A stretch of DNA of 64,000 nucleotides from the NCBI RefSeq assembly GCF_019880365.1, contig NZ_CP082271.1, positions 1,178,001 to 1,242,000 on the forward strand. Direction: 5' to 3'. Under the pieces are notes generated by a model. That model saw only the letters and a list, made by a program, of their open reading frames with translations. It did no database searches and was not told the DNA's origin. The stretch comes from Pseudomonas sp. DNDY-54 (GTDB lineage: Bacteria > Pseudomonadota > Gammaproteobacteria > Pseudomonadales > Pseudomonadaceae). The position numbers were made by a program, and so were the translations under genes. How positions within the stretch are numbered: position 1 is the first letter of the stretch; the number at the start of each line of letters is the position of its first letter. Below, piece by piece: positions 1-8,700 of this stretch.

Positions 1-1
1 C

Positions 2-379
2 GCGATCTTTATCACCAATGCCGTTCACATGTCCGATTTCAATGCGCCTAACGAGCAGTCCTGGCAAGCCCGCTACGAGTTGGCGATGGCGGATTTTGGC
101 CTGCCCGGTTTAGTGCTCAGTGCGGCTTACGTCCGGGGCAGCCAGATAGATGGCAGCCGCGTCGACCCACGAGGTGGCTATGCCTATCTCGGCTATGGCG
201 ATGATGGCAAGCACTGGGAGCGCGACCTGGAGGTGCGTTACGTGGTTCAGGGTGGCACCGCAAAAGGCACAAGAATCTCCCTGCGCCACAACGTACACCG
301 CAGCAATGGCGCACAAGCGGAGCTGGATGCCGATCAGATACGCCTGGCTGTCGAATATCCCCTATCAGGTGTGTTCTGA
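2..379 (+). CDS. OprD-family outer-membrane porin, C-terminal fragment
   Basis: This is the 3' end of a gene cut by the window edge. The frame is open from the first bases, so the ATG at 29 is internal. About 125 residues remain. They show the alternating pattern of outer-membrane beta strands and family-typical stretches near the C-terminus (WQARYELAMADFGLPGL, WERDLEVRYVVQGG), ending in VEYPLSGVF with a terminal Phe as expected for BAM recognition. OprD-family proteins are monomeric barrels for uptake of basic amino acids, peptides or carboxylates. The substrate-determining loops lie outside the window, so the substrate cannot be stated. The next gene is on the other strand. Confidence 0.85.
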   Translation, partial: AIFITNAVHMSDFNAPNEQSWQARYELAMADFGLPGLVLSAAYVRGSQIDGSRVDPRGGYAYLGYGDDGKHWERDLEVRYVVQGGTAKGTRISLRHNVHRSNGAQAELDADQIRLAVEYPLSGVF

Positions 380-533
380 TCAGCCCCCGCGCGCATCGCG
401 AGTGCACGGGGTCCTTTGCTTTCAGCGCGCGATCACATGCGCTGTGCGACGTCCTCCAGCGCCGGACCGTCTTGCGTTGAACGGTCGCGCTGGCGCCACG
501 TTTGCTACAGCGCGCGATGCCAGGCGATGCGGA

Positions 534-1013
534 TCAGGGCGCGAGCGTGGCTTCGATTGCGGCGATGTCGATCTTGGTCATCTCCATCATCGCGTCGAAT
601 GCGCGCTTAGCTGTTGCGGGGTCGGGATGGGTTATCGCCTCAGTCAGGACGCGTGGGGTAATTTGCCACGACAACCCCCACTTGTCCTTGCACCAGCCGC
701 ATACGCTTTCCTGGCCGCCATTTTCGACAATCGCGTTCCACAAACGGTCGGTTTCGGCTTGGTCGTCAGTCGCGATCTGAAACGAAAACGCCTCGTTGTG
801 CTTGATCGACGGGCCTCCATTCAGCCCGAGGCAAGGGATGCCGATGACCGTGAATTCGACGGTCAGGACATCGCCTTGCTTGCCCGCTGGGTAATCGCCC
901 GGCGCGTGATGGACGGCAATCACCGCGCTGTCAGGAAACGTATCGGCGTAGAAGTGTGCAGCCTCCAGCGCGGTACCGTCGTACCAAAGGCATAGGGTGT
1001 TCTTGCTGTTCAT
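534..1013 (-). CDS. VOC-superfamily protein (PhnB-like)
   Basis: A 159-residue protein of the small PhnB-like branch of the vicinal-oxygen-chelate fold. It has the N-terminal WYDGTALEAAHFYADTF strand-helix, a central GPSIKHNEAFSF strand and the family-typical C-terminal CGWCKDKWGLSWQI segment. These proteins are often mislabelled as 3-demethylubiquinone methyltransferases, and no enzymatic role can be read from the sequence. The start is the ATG with MNSKNTL. It stands alone between the porin fragment and a hairpin at about 1271. A second, more distant VOC protein lies at 7587-8012. Confidence 0.85.
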   Translation of the reverse strand: MNSKNTLCLWYDGTALEAAHFYADTFPDSAVIAVHHAPGDYPAGKQGDVLTVEFTVIGIPCLGLNGGPSIKHNEAFSFQIATDDQAETDRLWNAIVENGGQESVCGWCKDKWGLSWQITPRVLTEAITHPDPATAKRAFDAMMEMTKIDIAAIEATLAP

Positions 1014-1365
1014 TTTGGCTTTCCAGGGATGGCCGTGGCTGTGTGTTCTGACGACGCCAGGCAGCCGGAATCATTGCCGCCTGGCTGTTTCCGCCGCTCA
1101 TCGAAAGCGTAGTCCCTTATCCGTCGGCGAGCGAAAGGGTGCTGCGCCGTCTGCGCCGGGTGAGTAACAAGCAGGCGTCAGTGGGGAGTGAGTCGAAGCG
1201 GAAGGACGGGTAGGAGGTTGTCTCGCAAGAGACGAGGCGAGGCGCGGCGGGGTGCGAAACAGCCATAAGACGAGGTGCTCAGATAGAAGCACCTCGCTTA
1301 CGGGCTGTGATCAAAGTTCGATCGCGACCAGCCCTGAGCGGCTATTCGGTGGTGAAACGATACGG
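1014..1365. other. Intergenic stretch without a gene
   Basis: No convincing reading frame is present: the short open frames lack ribosome-binding sites and family features. The stretch holds the upstream region of the VOC gene and the 3' flank of the DUF4198 gene, including the hairpin at 1271-1296. Confidence 0.6.
1271..1296. terminator. Hairpin downstream of the DUF4198 gene
   Basis: A perfect 9-bp stem (CGAGGTGCT / AGCACCTCG) with an 8-nt loop lies about 70 bp beyond the stop codon of the minus-strand DUF4198 gene. There is no T-run after it on either strand, so it may be a weak or Rho-assisted terminator or a 3'-end stabiliser. Confidence 0.45.
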
Positions 1366-2010
1366 TTAATCCACCACGAAACTGGTAGTGGTGCCGTTAT
1401 ACAGCCGGTCGACCGTTTGCCCGGCAACCGTCTGGCCGCCGGCATCTGTTTCATGGCTGGCAGCGAGTATGTAGCGGCCGGGGGTAGGCATCGTTAAGGC
1501 GACCAGGCCTTGCTCATCCGTTTTCATTTCCTGGGCTTGGTTGTTCGGCGCGATCAGCATGACGGTCATGTCTGCCAACGGCTTGCCCTTGTACAGGAGG
1601 GTGAAGCGACTCCCGTTGGCTGCTACCGGGACCAGCTCCAGATCCATCCGAGCCTCTGTGTCGGTGCGTCCCCAGCGGGCATGCATCAGCGCTGCGGTGA
1701 TTTCGCCCTCATCGTTTTCCCAGGGCTTCCAGACCTGATCGTTGACGGCACGGATGTCGTCCGGCCCATCGACCTCGGCTTCGAGGTGATCATCCCGCAC
1801 GACAAGCTCGTTTGACTGGGTTGGGGCCAATAGCTTCGTCGTCGGTGCCAGTGCGGCGATGGTCTCTCCGCGCTCGATGACGTCCTGATCGGGCTCGCCG
1901 AGGTAGACCCGGACGGGGCCTTTCCCGTCTCGTTCGAGCCAGAGTTCATGGGCACACACCGGCAGCGCGAGGGTGCCGAGCATGAAGAGACTGACTAAGG
2001 GTTTGAACAT
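1366..2010 (-). CDS. DUF4198-like exported protein
   Basis: A 214-residue protein with a clear Sec signal (MFKPLVSLFMLGTLALPVCA, then HELWLERDG). The mature N-terminus HELWLER and the GRYILAASHETDAGGQ segment near the C-terminus are characteristic of DUF4198/NikM-like periplasmic proteins, many of which sit next to metal uptake genes. It follows the TonB-dependent receptor by 91 bp on the same strand, so the two are probably co-transcribed. A role in periplasmic handling of the receptor ligand is inferred from position only. The histidine after the cleavage site is a plausible metal ligand. Confidence 0.75.
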   Translation of the reverse strand: MFKPLVSLFMLGTLALPVCAHELWLERDGKGPVRVYLGEPDQDVIERGETIAALAPTTKLLAPTQSNELVVRDDHLEAEVDGPDDIRAVNDQVWKPWENDEGEITAALMHARWGRTDTEARMDLELVPVAANGSRFTLLYKGKPLADMTVMLIAPNNQAQEMKTDEQGLVALTMPTPGRYILAASHETDAGGQTVAGQTVDRLYNGTTTSFVVD

Positions 2011-2101
2011 AAAGACCTGTCCTTTTCTGAGGCGTCATCGCCGCGCGTCTGGCGGCAACAGGAAGAGAAAGCGCCGCGATTGGCTTCGCGGCGCACGTCG
2101 A

Positions 2102-4477
2102 TCAAAGCGTCCAGTTCACGCTGAACATCAGGTTGCGCGGCTCGCCGTAGGAGACGCTGGTGTTGCTGTTGATGCTCGAGTAGTAGGTTTTGTCGAACAC
2201 ATTGTTGAGGTTCAAGCGCGTATCGACGTGCTCGTTGACGCGGTAACCGAGCATGAAGTTGGCGAGGGTGTAGGCCTCTTGGTCGATGCGATAGGAGGTC
2301 ATCTCCCTATAGGTGCTGTTCTGGCTGCTCAGGCTACCGCCGATGCGCCACTGGTCCAGTGAGCCGCGCAGGTGGTAGACAGTGGACAGCTTGAACTGAT
2401 GGCGCGGCTGCTTCGGATCGAACAGCTTCCCTTCGTTGGCAGTGGTGGTGTCCTTGCGATACGTGGCCTCGACATAGGTGTAGCCGGCGCTGGCTTCCCA
2501 GCCCTCGGCCAGTAGACCGGCCACTTCCAGGTCGACGCCTTTGCTTTCGACTTCGCCGGCGGCTTCGTAACAGGAAATACTGATATTCGGGCAGAGCGAG
2601 CTGTCGAGCAGCTTGGCGCGGTTTTCCTGGAGCATCCGGAACACAGCAACCGACGCGTTGAGGCGGCCATCGAAGTACTCGCCCTTCAGGCCGATCTCAT
2701 AGTTGGTCCCGGTCATGGGCTCGATGACGCCGCCATTGGCGTCTAGGTTGTTCTGTGGCTTGAAGATGTCCGTGTAGCTCGCGTACATCGAGTAGGTGTC
2801 GTTCAGGTCGTAAACAACGCCCGCATAGCGGGTCAGGTTACGTGTGACCTTGTAGCTGGTGTCGTTGATGTTCCCGTCGGTATCGTTGTAGTCATACCAA
2901 TCCAGACGACCACCAAGGATCACATGGAGCGGGTCAGCGACGTTCAGGCGGGTGGCGGCGTAGACACCTTTCTCTTCAGTGTCGTATTTCAGCGTCCATC
3001 GGTACATGTCGAAGGAAGGCTCGGGTACTGCGCCGCTGTCCCAGTTGGACGGATCGAGATTGGGGCCGGTAGGTGCGTCCAGCCAGCCGCCGTGGCCGTC
3101 GAAGACTTCCGTGCGTGTGCTGGCGCCCACCACGGCTTCATGCTCGCGACCGAATAGCTTGAAGGGGCCGGACAGGTTGCCATCGTAGCTACCGTAGTTG
3201 TTTGTGTAGGTGTATTTGCCGCTGTACTGGTTAAGCGTGTCGCCGGTATAGCCGAAATAAGATCCGAGCATATGGATGCGACCCCACATCTTGTTCGCAC
3301 CCAGACGCAGCTTCCAGTCGTTGTCGAAGCGATGCTCTAGCTGGGTGAACAGGTGGCGCGTGTTGGTGTTCCAGTAAGCCCACTCGTTACCCAGGTAGGT
3401 ATCGCGTGACAATCCGAGGTCGCTGCCGTCGGCTGCTGTCGGCAGACCGCCCCAGTCAGAGTCTTTGTTGTCGTTCTGGTAGGACGCACCGATGGTCAGC
3501 ATCGTGTCGTCGGTGATGTCCGCTTCGGTGATGGCATAGACGAAGCTGTGTTCGCTGCCGCCGTAGTCCTTGAAGCTTCCGTTGTCTTCATATGCGGTCA
3601 CGACGCGACCGCGCAACGTGCCGGTCTCGTTCAATGCGTTGGACGCGTCCACTTCGGTGCGATAGCGGTCCCAGCTGCCGGCGCTGGCGCCAAGGCTGAC
3701 ATACGGCTCGGACTTGGGGCGCTTGCGGATCAGGTTGATTGCCGCCGCCGGGTTGCCTGAGCCCTGCATCAATCCCGTTGCGCCGCGGACCACTTCGACG
3801 CGATCCAGCATGGCGCTGTCAGGCGCGGTAATGACGTCTTGGGAAAACTGCGACAGGCTCATCGGCAAGCCGTCATACATGATGTTGTCGACCTGGAAGC
3901 CACGCGCGTAATAGCGCTGACGCTCCGGGCCGCTTTGCTGAATCGACAGACCCGTGGTGTTGAGCACGATATCGTTCAGGTTGTTCAGCCCCTGGTCTTC
4001 GATGCGTTGCTGCGTGACCACGCTGACCGACTGCGGCGTCTCGCGAATCGACATGGGCAGCTTCGTCGAGGAATTCACCACGCCGGTGGTATACGCGCCG
4101 GTTCCCTCAGTCGCGCCGCCCGCTGGCGCGCGTTCAGCGGTAATGTTCATGCCCCCCAGATTCAGCTCGTCTCCCGTTGCACCCGCATGGCTGACAGTCG
4201 CTGCGGAGCCGTGTAGGTCCGCTGTGAGGCCCGTGCCGGCCAGCAATTGGCGTAACGCTTCGATCGGCTCCAGCGTGCCGCTGACAGCCGATGAGGTTCG
4301 GCCTGCCAGCGCATCGGCGGGGTAATCGACGCGAACGCCACTTTGCGCCTGAAATTGTTGCAGCGCGTCGGCAAGTGGCTGGACAGGAACGTTCAGCTCC
4401 ACAGGTTGCGCATGCGCAACGGCATACGCGCCCAGCAACGCAGAGAACGTCAGGGATTGAATGAAGGATGGTTTCAC
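2102..4477 (-). CDS. TonB-dependent siderophore-type receptor with STN domain
   Basis: About 791 residues from a GTG start at 4477, chosen because AAGGA precedes it by 8 bases and it begins right at the signal peptide (KPSFIQSLTFSALLGAYAVAHA). An in-frame ATG at 4495 lacks a ribosome-binding site. Domains in order: signal peptide; STN (secretin/TonB short N-terminal) domain at about residues 30-85 (PLADALQQFQAQSG); TonB box region near GGMNITAERAP; plug domain (RETPQSVSVVTQQRIEDQGL); then a 22-strand-type barrel ending LMFSVNWTL. The FpvA/FecA-like layout indicates a ferric-siderophore receptor able to signal through an anti-sigma factor, but no sigma/anti-sigma pair is adjacent. The ligand is unknown. 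Confidence 0.88.
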   Translation of the reverse strand: MKPSFIQSLTFSALLGAYAVAHAQPVELNVPVQPLADALQQFQAQSGVRVDYPADALAGRTSSAVSGTLEPIEALRQLLAGTGLTADLHGSAATVSHAGATGDELNLGGMNITAERAPAGGATEGTGAYTTGVVNSSTKLPMSIRETPQSVSVVTQQRIEDQGLNNLNDIVLNTTGLSIQQSGPERQRYYARGFQVDNIMYDGLPMSLSQFSQDVITAPDSAMLDRVEVVRGATGLMQGSGNPAAAINLIRKRPKSEPYVSLGASAGSWDRYRTEVDASNALNETGTLRGRVVTAYEDNGSFKDYGGSEHSFVYAITEADITDDTMLTIGASYQNDNKDSDWGGLPTAADGSDLGLSRDTYLGNEWAYWNTNTRHLFTQLEHRFDNDWKLRLGANKMWGRIHMLGSYFGYTGDTLNQYSGKYTYTNNYGSYDGNLSGPFKLFGREHEAVVGASTRTEVFDGHGGWLDAPTGPNLDPSNWDSGAVPEPSFDMYRWTLKYDTEEKGVYAATRLNVADPLHVILGGRLDWYDYNDTDGNINDTSYKVTRNLTRYAGVVYDLNDTYSMYASYTDIFKPQNNLDANGGVIEPMTGTNYEIGLKGEYFDGRLNASVAVFRMLQENRAKLLDSSLCPNISISCYEAAGEVESKGVDLEVAGLLAEGWEASAGYTYVEATYRKDTTTANEGKLFDPKQPRHQFKLSTVYHLRGSLDQWRIGGSLSSQNSTYREMTSYRIDQEAYTLANFMLGYRVNEHVDTRLNLNNVFDKTYYSSINSNTSVSYGEPRNLMFSVNWTL

Positions 4478-4633
4478 GTGTTCGGTCCTTGGCATGCGTG
4501 GTGGCGATGGGCGCGGGCGTTGCTGGGCGGTCTGCCAGCGACACGGGGGCACTTCGCGGGGCTCGGCATCGTCGTTCAGATCAATCCGATGAACGGCGGC
4601 GAGCGGCAAGCCTAGGCAATTGAGAATACTTTG

Positions 4634-4690
4634 TAAACGAGAATATATCTCGAACGACTATGATTGCTAAACGACTAGATTTCTCGTTTA
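4634..4690. promoter_or_regulatory. Inverted repeats upstream of the TonB receptor
   Basis: A perfect 10-bp inverted repeat, TAAACGAGAA (4634-4643) and TTCTCGTTTA (4681-4690), spans the junction between the end of rnz and the receptor leader. Nested beside the left arm is a second palindrome, CGAGA-ATATA-TCTCG (4638-4652). The AT-rich tract containing TGAGAATACTTTG is only a poor match to a Fur box. Function is unknown; an operator or mRNA structure controlling the receptor is possible. Confidence 0.35.
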
Positions 4691-5697
4691 TTGTCGGTGC
4701 GGCTGACGTCGTCCGTTTCCGTTGCGGCGGGCACACAGCGTTCCACTCGCTTCAACCGCGCGGTCTTGTCCAGGCTGAGCCGCATTAAATCCTCTGCCAG
4801 CACCAGTTGCCCGCTGTAATGGTTGCCTGCCTCAACTCGAATATCTTCGATCGAGAGGCCGCGGTTAGGCGTGCTTTGGTAACGCGCACTGAAGTGCGTT
4901 AGCACCAGATGGGGTACCTGAACGGACTCCGCGAACGCCGCGACTTGCGCCGCCGTGCTGTGGCCAAAGTCGGCTTTTCCGGCGTCAGAGATGCTTTGTG
5001 TATAGGTCGCTTCGTGAACCAATATGTGGGCGTTCTGGCAGGCGTCACGGAGCAGTTCGGGCCGGTCATTGTCGCCCCCGATGACGATACGCCGCGGCGT
5101 GCGGGTGAGCAGCACATAATCCTTGCTGCGTAGCAGACGCCCGTCATGCTCAACATCGTTGCCGTGCATCAGCTCGCCCCAAAGGGGACCGCGGGGAACC
5201 CCATCAAGATCAAGCTTGTCGGTGTTCAGGCGCGGGTCCGGGCGGGTTTCGGTGAAGGTATAACCCCAGCTGGGTACGCGATGGGAGAGGGCGGTGGCCT
5301 CGACCCGCATCTGCTGATTGCTCCAGTAGTCGAGCGATTCGGTGGCGTGAAAATTGAGTTCATAGGGCAGCCAGCTCTGGCTCATTTCCAACGTGGCGCG
5401 TACCCAGCCCTCGATTACCGCCGGGGCGATGATATCCAGCGGCTGCTGGCGTCCGGACATGCCAGCACTGGCCAGGAGTCCCGGCAATCCATAACAGTGG
5501 TCGCCGTGGACATGGGTGATAAAGATTGCACGCAGGCCGTGCAGCGTCAGTGGGGTTCGCAGCAGCTGATGCTGCGTGGCTTCGCCGCAGTCAATCAAGT
5601 ACCAGCCCTTGCCACTGTCCTCGAGTAACCCCAGTCCGCTGACGTTCCGGGCGCGGGTCGGGGTGCCGGATGAGGTCCCAAGAAAAAGCAAATCCAC
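4675..5697 (-). CDS. rnz: Ribonuclease Z family metallo-beta-lactamase-fold protein
   Basis: A 340-residue protein starting MDLLFLGTSSGTPT, the standard RNase Z opening. Zinc ligands are visible: THVHGDH at about residues 61-67, the GGDNDR and VHEATYT motifs near residues 208-232, FGHSTAAQ, and a final LTHFSARY histidine. Family members cleave 3' trailers from tRNA precursors lacking CCA, or act as RNase BN. Bacteria that encode CCA often keep this gene as an accessory nuclease. The C-terminal 40 residues (LKRVERCVPAATETDD onward) run past the catalytic fold and look unconserved. The downstream receptor gene is on the same strand, 197 bp away. Confidence 0.88.
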   Translation of the reverse strand: MDLLFLGTSSGTPTRARNVSGLGLLEDSGKGWYLIDCGEATQHQLLRTPLTLHGLRAIFITHVHGDHCYGLPGLLASAGMSGRQQPLDIIAPAVIEGWVRATLEMSQSWLPYELNFHATESLDYWSNQQMRVEATALSHRVPSWGYTFTETRPDPRLNTDKLDLDGVPRGPLWGELMHGNDVEHDGRLLRSKDYVLLTRTPRRIVIGGDNDRPELLRDACQNAHILVHEATYTQSISDAGKADFGHSTAAQVAAFAESVQVPHLVLTHFSARYQSTPNRGLSIEDIRVEAGNHYSGQLVLAEDLMRLSLDKTARLKRVERCVPAATETDDVSRTDNKREI

Positions 5698-5895
5698 GTG
5701 CGGGCTCCCTTGTTTGCGTGTCGCCAGTATGGCGAGTGTGATCGTCGAGGATAAGGCTGTGCGTGCTTGCAGATCGCGTCACGACTGCTTATGCATTTGA
5801 GCTACTAAGAAAGCACGAACTTATATTAAGAATAGCTAAAGCCTCCCGTTATGCTGGCGGTCATCGACACGGCCTGTTGGCCCGCTTGGGGTTGA

Positions 5896-6681
5896 ATGAT
5901 GGAGTTTGGTGTTCTTGGTTTTGTGATCGCTGGCCTGGTGGTTGGGTTCATCGTCGGCATGACGGGCGTCGGTGGCGGCTCGTTGATGACGCCGATCCTG
6001 CTCTGGTTCGGCGTTAACCCCGCAGCAGCCGTCGGCACCGATTTGCTCTATGCCGCCATCACCAAAGCCGGTGGGATCTGGGTTCATCAGAAAAACCGCA
6101 ACATCGACTGGCGTATCACCGGTTGGTTGGCATTGGGCAGCCTGCCGGCAGCGGCGCTGACGCTGTGGGTGTTGACTGGTTTGCACGGCGATCAGGACGC
6201 GCTCAATGCGGTCATCAAACAGTCGCTGGGTTTCGTTCTGGTGCTCACCGCGCTGGCGGTGTTGTTCAAGAAGCGCCTGCTGGCATTCGCCTCTCGCATG
6301 TCCGGCCCAACGCCACGTCTGTCGCCTCGTGGCTTGAACGTGTTAACCGTAGTGGTCGGCCTGATTCTCGGTGCGATGGTGACGCTCACCTCAATTGGAG
6401 CTGGCGCGCTGGGTACCGTGGCGTTGTTTTTCCTGTACCCCATGCTGTCGACTCGCCGGCTGGTAGGCACGGAAATCGCGCACGCCGTGCCGTTGACGCT
6501 GGTTGCCGGCCTCGGCCATGCCGGTATGGGCAATATGGACTGGACCATCCTGACCTATCTGTTGATAGGCTCGTTGCCGGGTATCTACCTGGGCAGCAAC
6601 CTGTCCGGTCGCGTGCCGGAGACCTTTTTACGCCCCTGCATGGCGGTAATGTTGGCCACCATCGGCTATAAGCTGATCTGA
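5896..6681 (+). CDS. TSUP-family (TauE/SafE) membrane transporter
   Basis: A 261-residue integral membrane protein with about eight hydrophobic segments and the paired glycine-rich signature of the family: GMTGVGGGSLMTPILLWFGVNPAAAVGTDLLYAAITKAGG in the first half and the related TSIGAGALGTVALFFLYP in the second. TSUP proteins export or import sulfite, sulfoacetate and other organosulfur or small anions. Here no sulfur gene is adjacent, so the substrate is open. Two ATG codons in tandem (5896, 5899) follow GGGG, and either may be used. The next gene begins 72 bp downstream on the same strand. Confidence 0.87.
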   Translation: MMEFGVLGFVIAGLVVGFIVGMTGVGGGSLMTPILLWFGVNPAAAVGTDLLYAAITKAGGIWVHQKNRNIDWRITGWLALGSLPAAALTLWVLTGLHGDQDALNAVIKQSLGFVLVLTALAVLFKKRLLAFASRMSGPTPRLSPRGLNVLTVVVGLILGAMVTLTSIGAGALGTVALFFLYPMLSTRRLVGTEIAHAVPLTLVAGLGHAGMGNMDWTILTYLLIGSLPGIYLGSNLSGRVPETFLRPCMAVMLATIGYKLI

Positions 6682-6753
6682 CCGCAGCCTTTTACCGGAG
6701 GCGCGACGTGCCGCGCTTCATTTGTGAAACGCCGCGGAGACGTTGCCGAAGCC

Positions 6754-7497
6754 ATGACGACCGCGACCTTTCGCTTCTATTCCAAACTCAACGCGTTCCT
6801 TCCACGCGAGCGCCGGGGGCAGGCGTTCAGCTGCACCTGCGCGCAACGGGCGACGACCAAGCACATGATCGAAGCGCTTGGCGTGCCGCATACGGAGGTG
6901 GCGCTGGTGCTCGCCGATGGCGACCCTGTGGGGCTCGACTGGCTGATCCGGGACGGCCAACGGATTGCGGTGTACCCCAGATTCGAGCAGATCGACATCG
7001 GCAGCTTGAGCAGAATGAGTTCGCCGCCGGACCAGCCCCTGCGTTTCGTAGCGGACGCCCATCTTGGCGGGTTAGCTCGCCTGCTGCGCATGGCCGGTTT
7101 CGATACGCTGTTCGACAACCATTACGAGGATGCGGCGATGGTCGAGCTGGCGAATCGCGAGCGCCGCGTGCTGTTGACTCGTGATCGGGCGCTGCTGATG
7201 CATCGTGCGGTGCTGCATGGCTGTTATGTATGGGCACTGAAGCCGGCCGAGCAGCTGCGTGAACTCTACGCCCGGCTCGATCTCGCCGCCCAGGCGCAAC
7301 CCTTCAGCCTGTGCCTGGGCTGCAATACACCGTTACGAGTGGTGCACAAACAGGACGTGATCGACCAGCTACCGGAACGGGTGCAACAACGTCATGACCG
7401 CTTCCTCGGCTGCGATAGTTGCAACAAGCTGTTCTGGGAAGGCTCGCACTGGCAGGACATGCGCGCGTTGCTCGAGTCCCTTACGCGCGTTGACTAG
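6754..7497 (+). CDS. Mut7-C RNase-fold protein with N-terminal ubiquitin-like domain
   Basis: About 247 residues from ATG 6754 (MTTATFRFYSKLNAFLP); an in-frame GTG at 6724 is an alternative, and neither has a strong ribosome-binding site. Residues 1-80 are a ThiS/MoaD-like beta-grasp (Mut7-C ubiquitin) domain. Residues 85-240 are the Mut7-C PIN-like RNase domain with acidic motifs FVADAHLGGLARLLRMAGFDT and LLTRDRALL, followed by a zinc ribbon with two CxxC pairs (CLGC, CDSC) and the terminal FWEGSHW. The family is widespread but biochemically obscure; an RNA-cleaving role is inferred from the fold. Confidence 0.85.
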   Translation: MTTATFRFYSKLNAFLPRERRGQAFSCTCAQRATTKHMIEALGVPHTEVALVLADGDPVGLDWLIRDGQRIAVYPRFEQIDIGSLSRMSSPPDQPLRFVADAHLGGLARLLRMAGFDTLFDNHYEDAAMVELANRERRVLLTRDRALLMHRAVLHGCYVWALKPAEQLRELYARLDLAAQAQPFSLCLGCNTPLRVVHKQDVIDQLPERVQQRHDRFLGCDSCNKLFWEGSHWQDMRALLESLTRVD

Positions 7498-7586
7498 CGC
7501 TCCCGTTGGTCACCTTTGCTCAGATCAGCCCCGTTCACCTGTTGCCGTGGCTCAGTGCGCCACGGCAACAGTCATCTGCCGGAGGC

Positions 7587-8012
7587 TTATTGCTGTTCGC
7601 AGTTGATCATCCAGGACACGCCAAAGCGATCTGTAAACATCCCGAAGCGCTCAGCCCAAAACGTCTTTTCCAGCGGCATGATGACCTGCCCACCGTCGGA
7701 CAGCCCGGCAAACAGGCGTTCAGCTTCCGCTACGCTCTGTGGATGCAGCGAGATGGAACAGCCTTTGATTCCTTCGTATGCGCCGCCTCCACAGGCGGGA
7801 TCACCGGGCATCGTGTCGGACGCCATCAACTGGTAGTCACCGAGACTCAGGCCGACGTGCATGATGCGTTCACGGTATTCGGCGGGAAAATGCTCGGCAT
7901 CCGGCGCCTGCGCAAAGGTCATCATCTCCAGCTCGCCGCCCAGCACCTGCTGGTAGAGGGTGAAGGCATCTCGCGCTTGGCCATCGAACGTCAGGTAAGG
8001 GGTGATTTTCAT
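7587..8012 (-). CDS. VOC family protein (glyoxalase/PhnB-type)
   Basis: A 141-residue VOC protein: MKITPYLTFDGQARDAFTLYQQVLGGEL at the N-terminus and RFGMFTDRFGVSWMIN at the C-terminus are the classic paired strands of the PhnB subgroup. It starts 18 bp after the stop of the YCII-domain gene, so the two form a transcription unit. YCII plus PhnB-like pairs commonly accompany ECF sigma factors in Gram-negative bacteria, but no sigma gene is present here. Enzymatic function is unknown. Confidence 0.85.
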   Translation of the reverse strand: MKITPYLTFDGQARDAFTLYQQVLGGELEMMTFAQAPDAEHFPAEYRERIMHVGLSLGDYQLMASDTMPGDPACGGGAYEGIKGCSISLHPQSVAEAERLFAGLSDGGQVIMPLEKTFWAERFGMFTDRFGVSWMINCEQQ

Positions 8013-8030
8013 ACGATGTCTCCTGTCAGG

Positions 8031-8450
8031 TTATTGGCCGATCTGCACGCGCAGCCGTTCTTCCTGCGCGCGCAGCTCGGGGGTGAACTCGGCACCGAAG
8101 TCTTCGGCTTCGAATATTTGGCGGATTTCTATGTCCGAATCGCCGACGGCCGACGATGGGCAACGCTTCACCCACTCGATGGCGTCCTGCAGTGAGGGCG
8201 TCTGGAATAGCCAATAACCGGCGATCAGCTCGCGGGTCTCGGCGAACGGGCCGTCCACCACTGAAGGTTGGCCATCGCTGAAGCGCACCCGCGCACCGCG
8301 ACTGCTGGGGTGCAAGCCTTCGCCGCCCAGCAGGACGCCCGCGTTTGCCAGTTCTTCGTTGTAGTGCCCCATGGCCGCGAGGATGTCCTCGCTGGGCATC
8401 ACCCCTGCCTCGGTATCGCGGTTAGCCTTGATCATCACCATGAATCGCAT
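8031..8450 (-). CDS. YCII/DGPF-domain protein
   Basis: A 139-residue protein from the ATG at 8450, which is preceded by AAGGAG at 8 bases; a longer frame extends upstream but has no start signal. It opens with MRFMVMIKAN and carries the diagnostic DGPFAETRELIAGYWLF motif of the DGPF branch of YCII-like proteins, small ferredoxin-fold dimers of unknown function. Its partner VOC gene follows directly. The pair may have lost the sigma factor that usually completes such operons. Confidence 0.85.
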   Translation of the reverse strand: MRFMVMIKANRDTEAGVMPSEDILAAMGHYNEELANAGVLLGGEGLHPSSRGARVRFSDGQPSVVDGPFAETRELIAGYWLFQTPSLQDAIEWVKRCPSSAVGDSDIEIRQIFEAEDFGAEFTPELRAQEERLRVQIGQ

Positions 8451-8700
8451 CGTCTGGCTCCTTTTTACGATTTGAGAAAAACAGCCTAGTCGGCTCCGCC
8501 CGGATCCGCTGGCTCTGATCATTGGTCGTTTAATGGGAAGGGAAATCGACAGCCGGGCGCGATTTCTTGTGGCGGGGGCGCCGGCTGTTTTAGCGGCGGG
8601 CTATTTCGTGAAAGGTGATCAAGAACGAGCGGCGCGGCCGTGCCGAAACCGCCCAACGTTGGGCGGTCGGCTTAAACGATTCAAATCGGTTGAGGAGCAC

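Noticed and set aside
150..995. 281-residue plus-strand frame over the porin end and the VOC gene
   Set aside because: It overlaps two recognisable genes and shows no protein family character.
4621..4640. Fur box upstream of the TonB receptor
   Set aside because: Only one half (TGAGAAT) resembles the consensus; listed only as unexplained inverted repeats.
6708..7184. GTG start with a good GGAGG for an alternative frame over the Mut7-C gene
   Set aside because: The frame has no family resemblance, whereas the +1 frame encodes a full Mut7-C protein; the GGAGG may simply be chance or serve a short leader.
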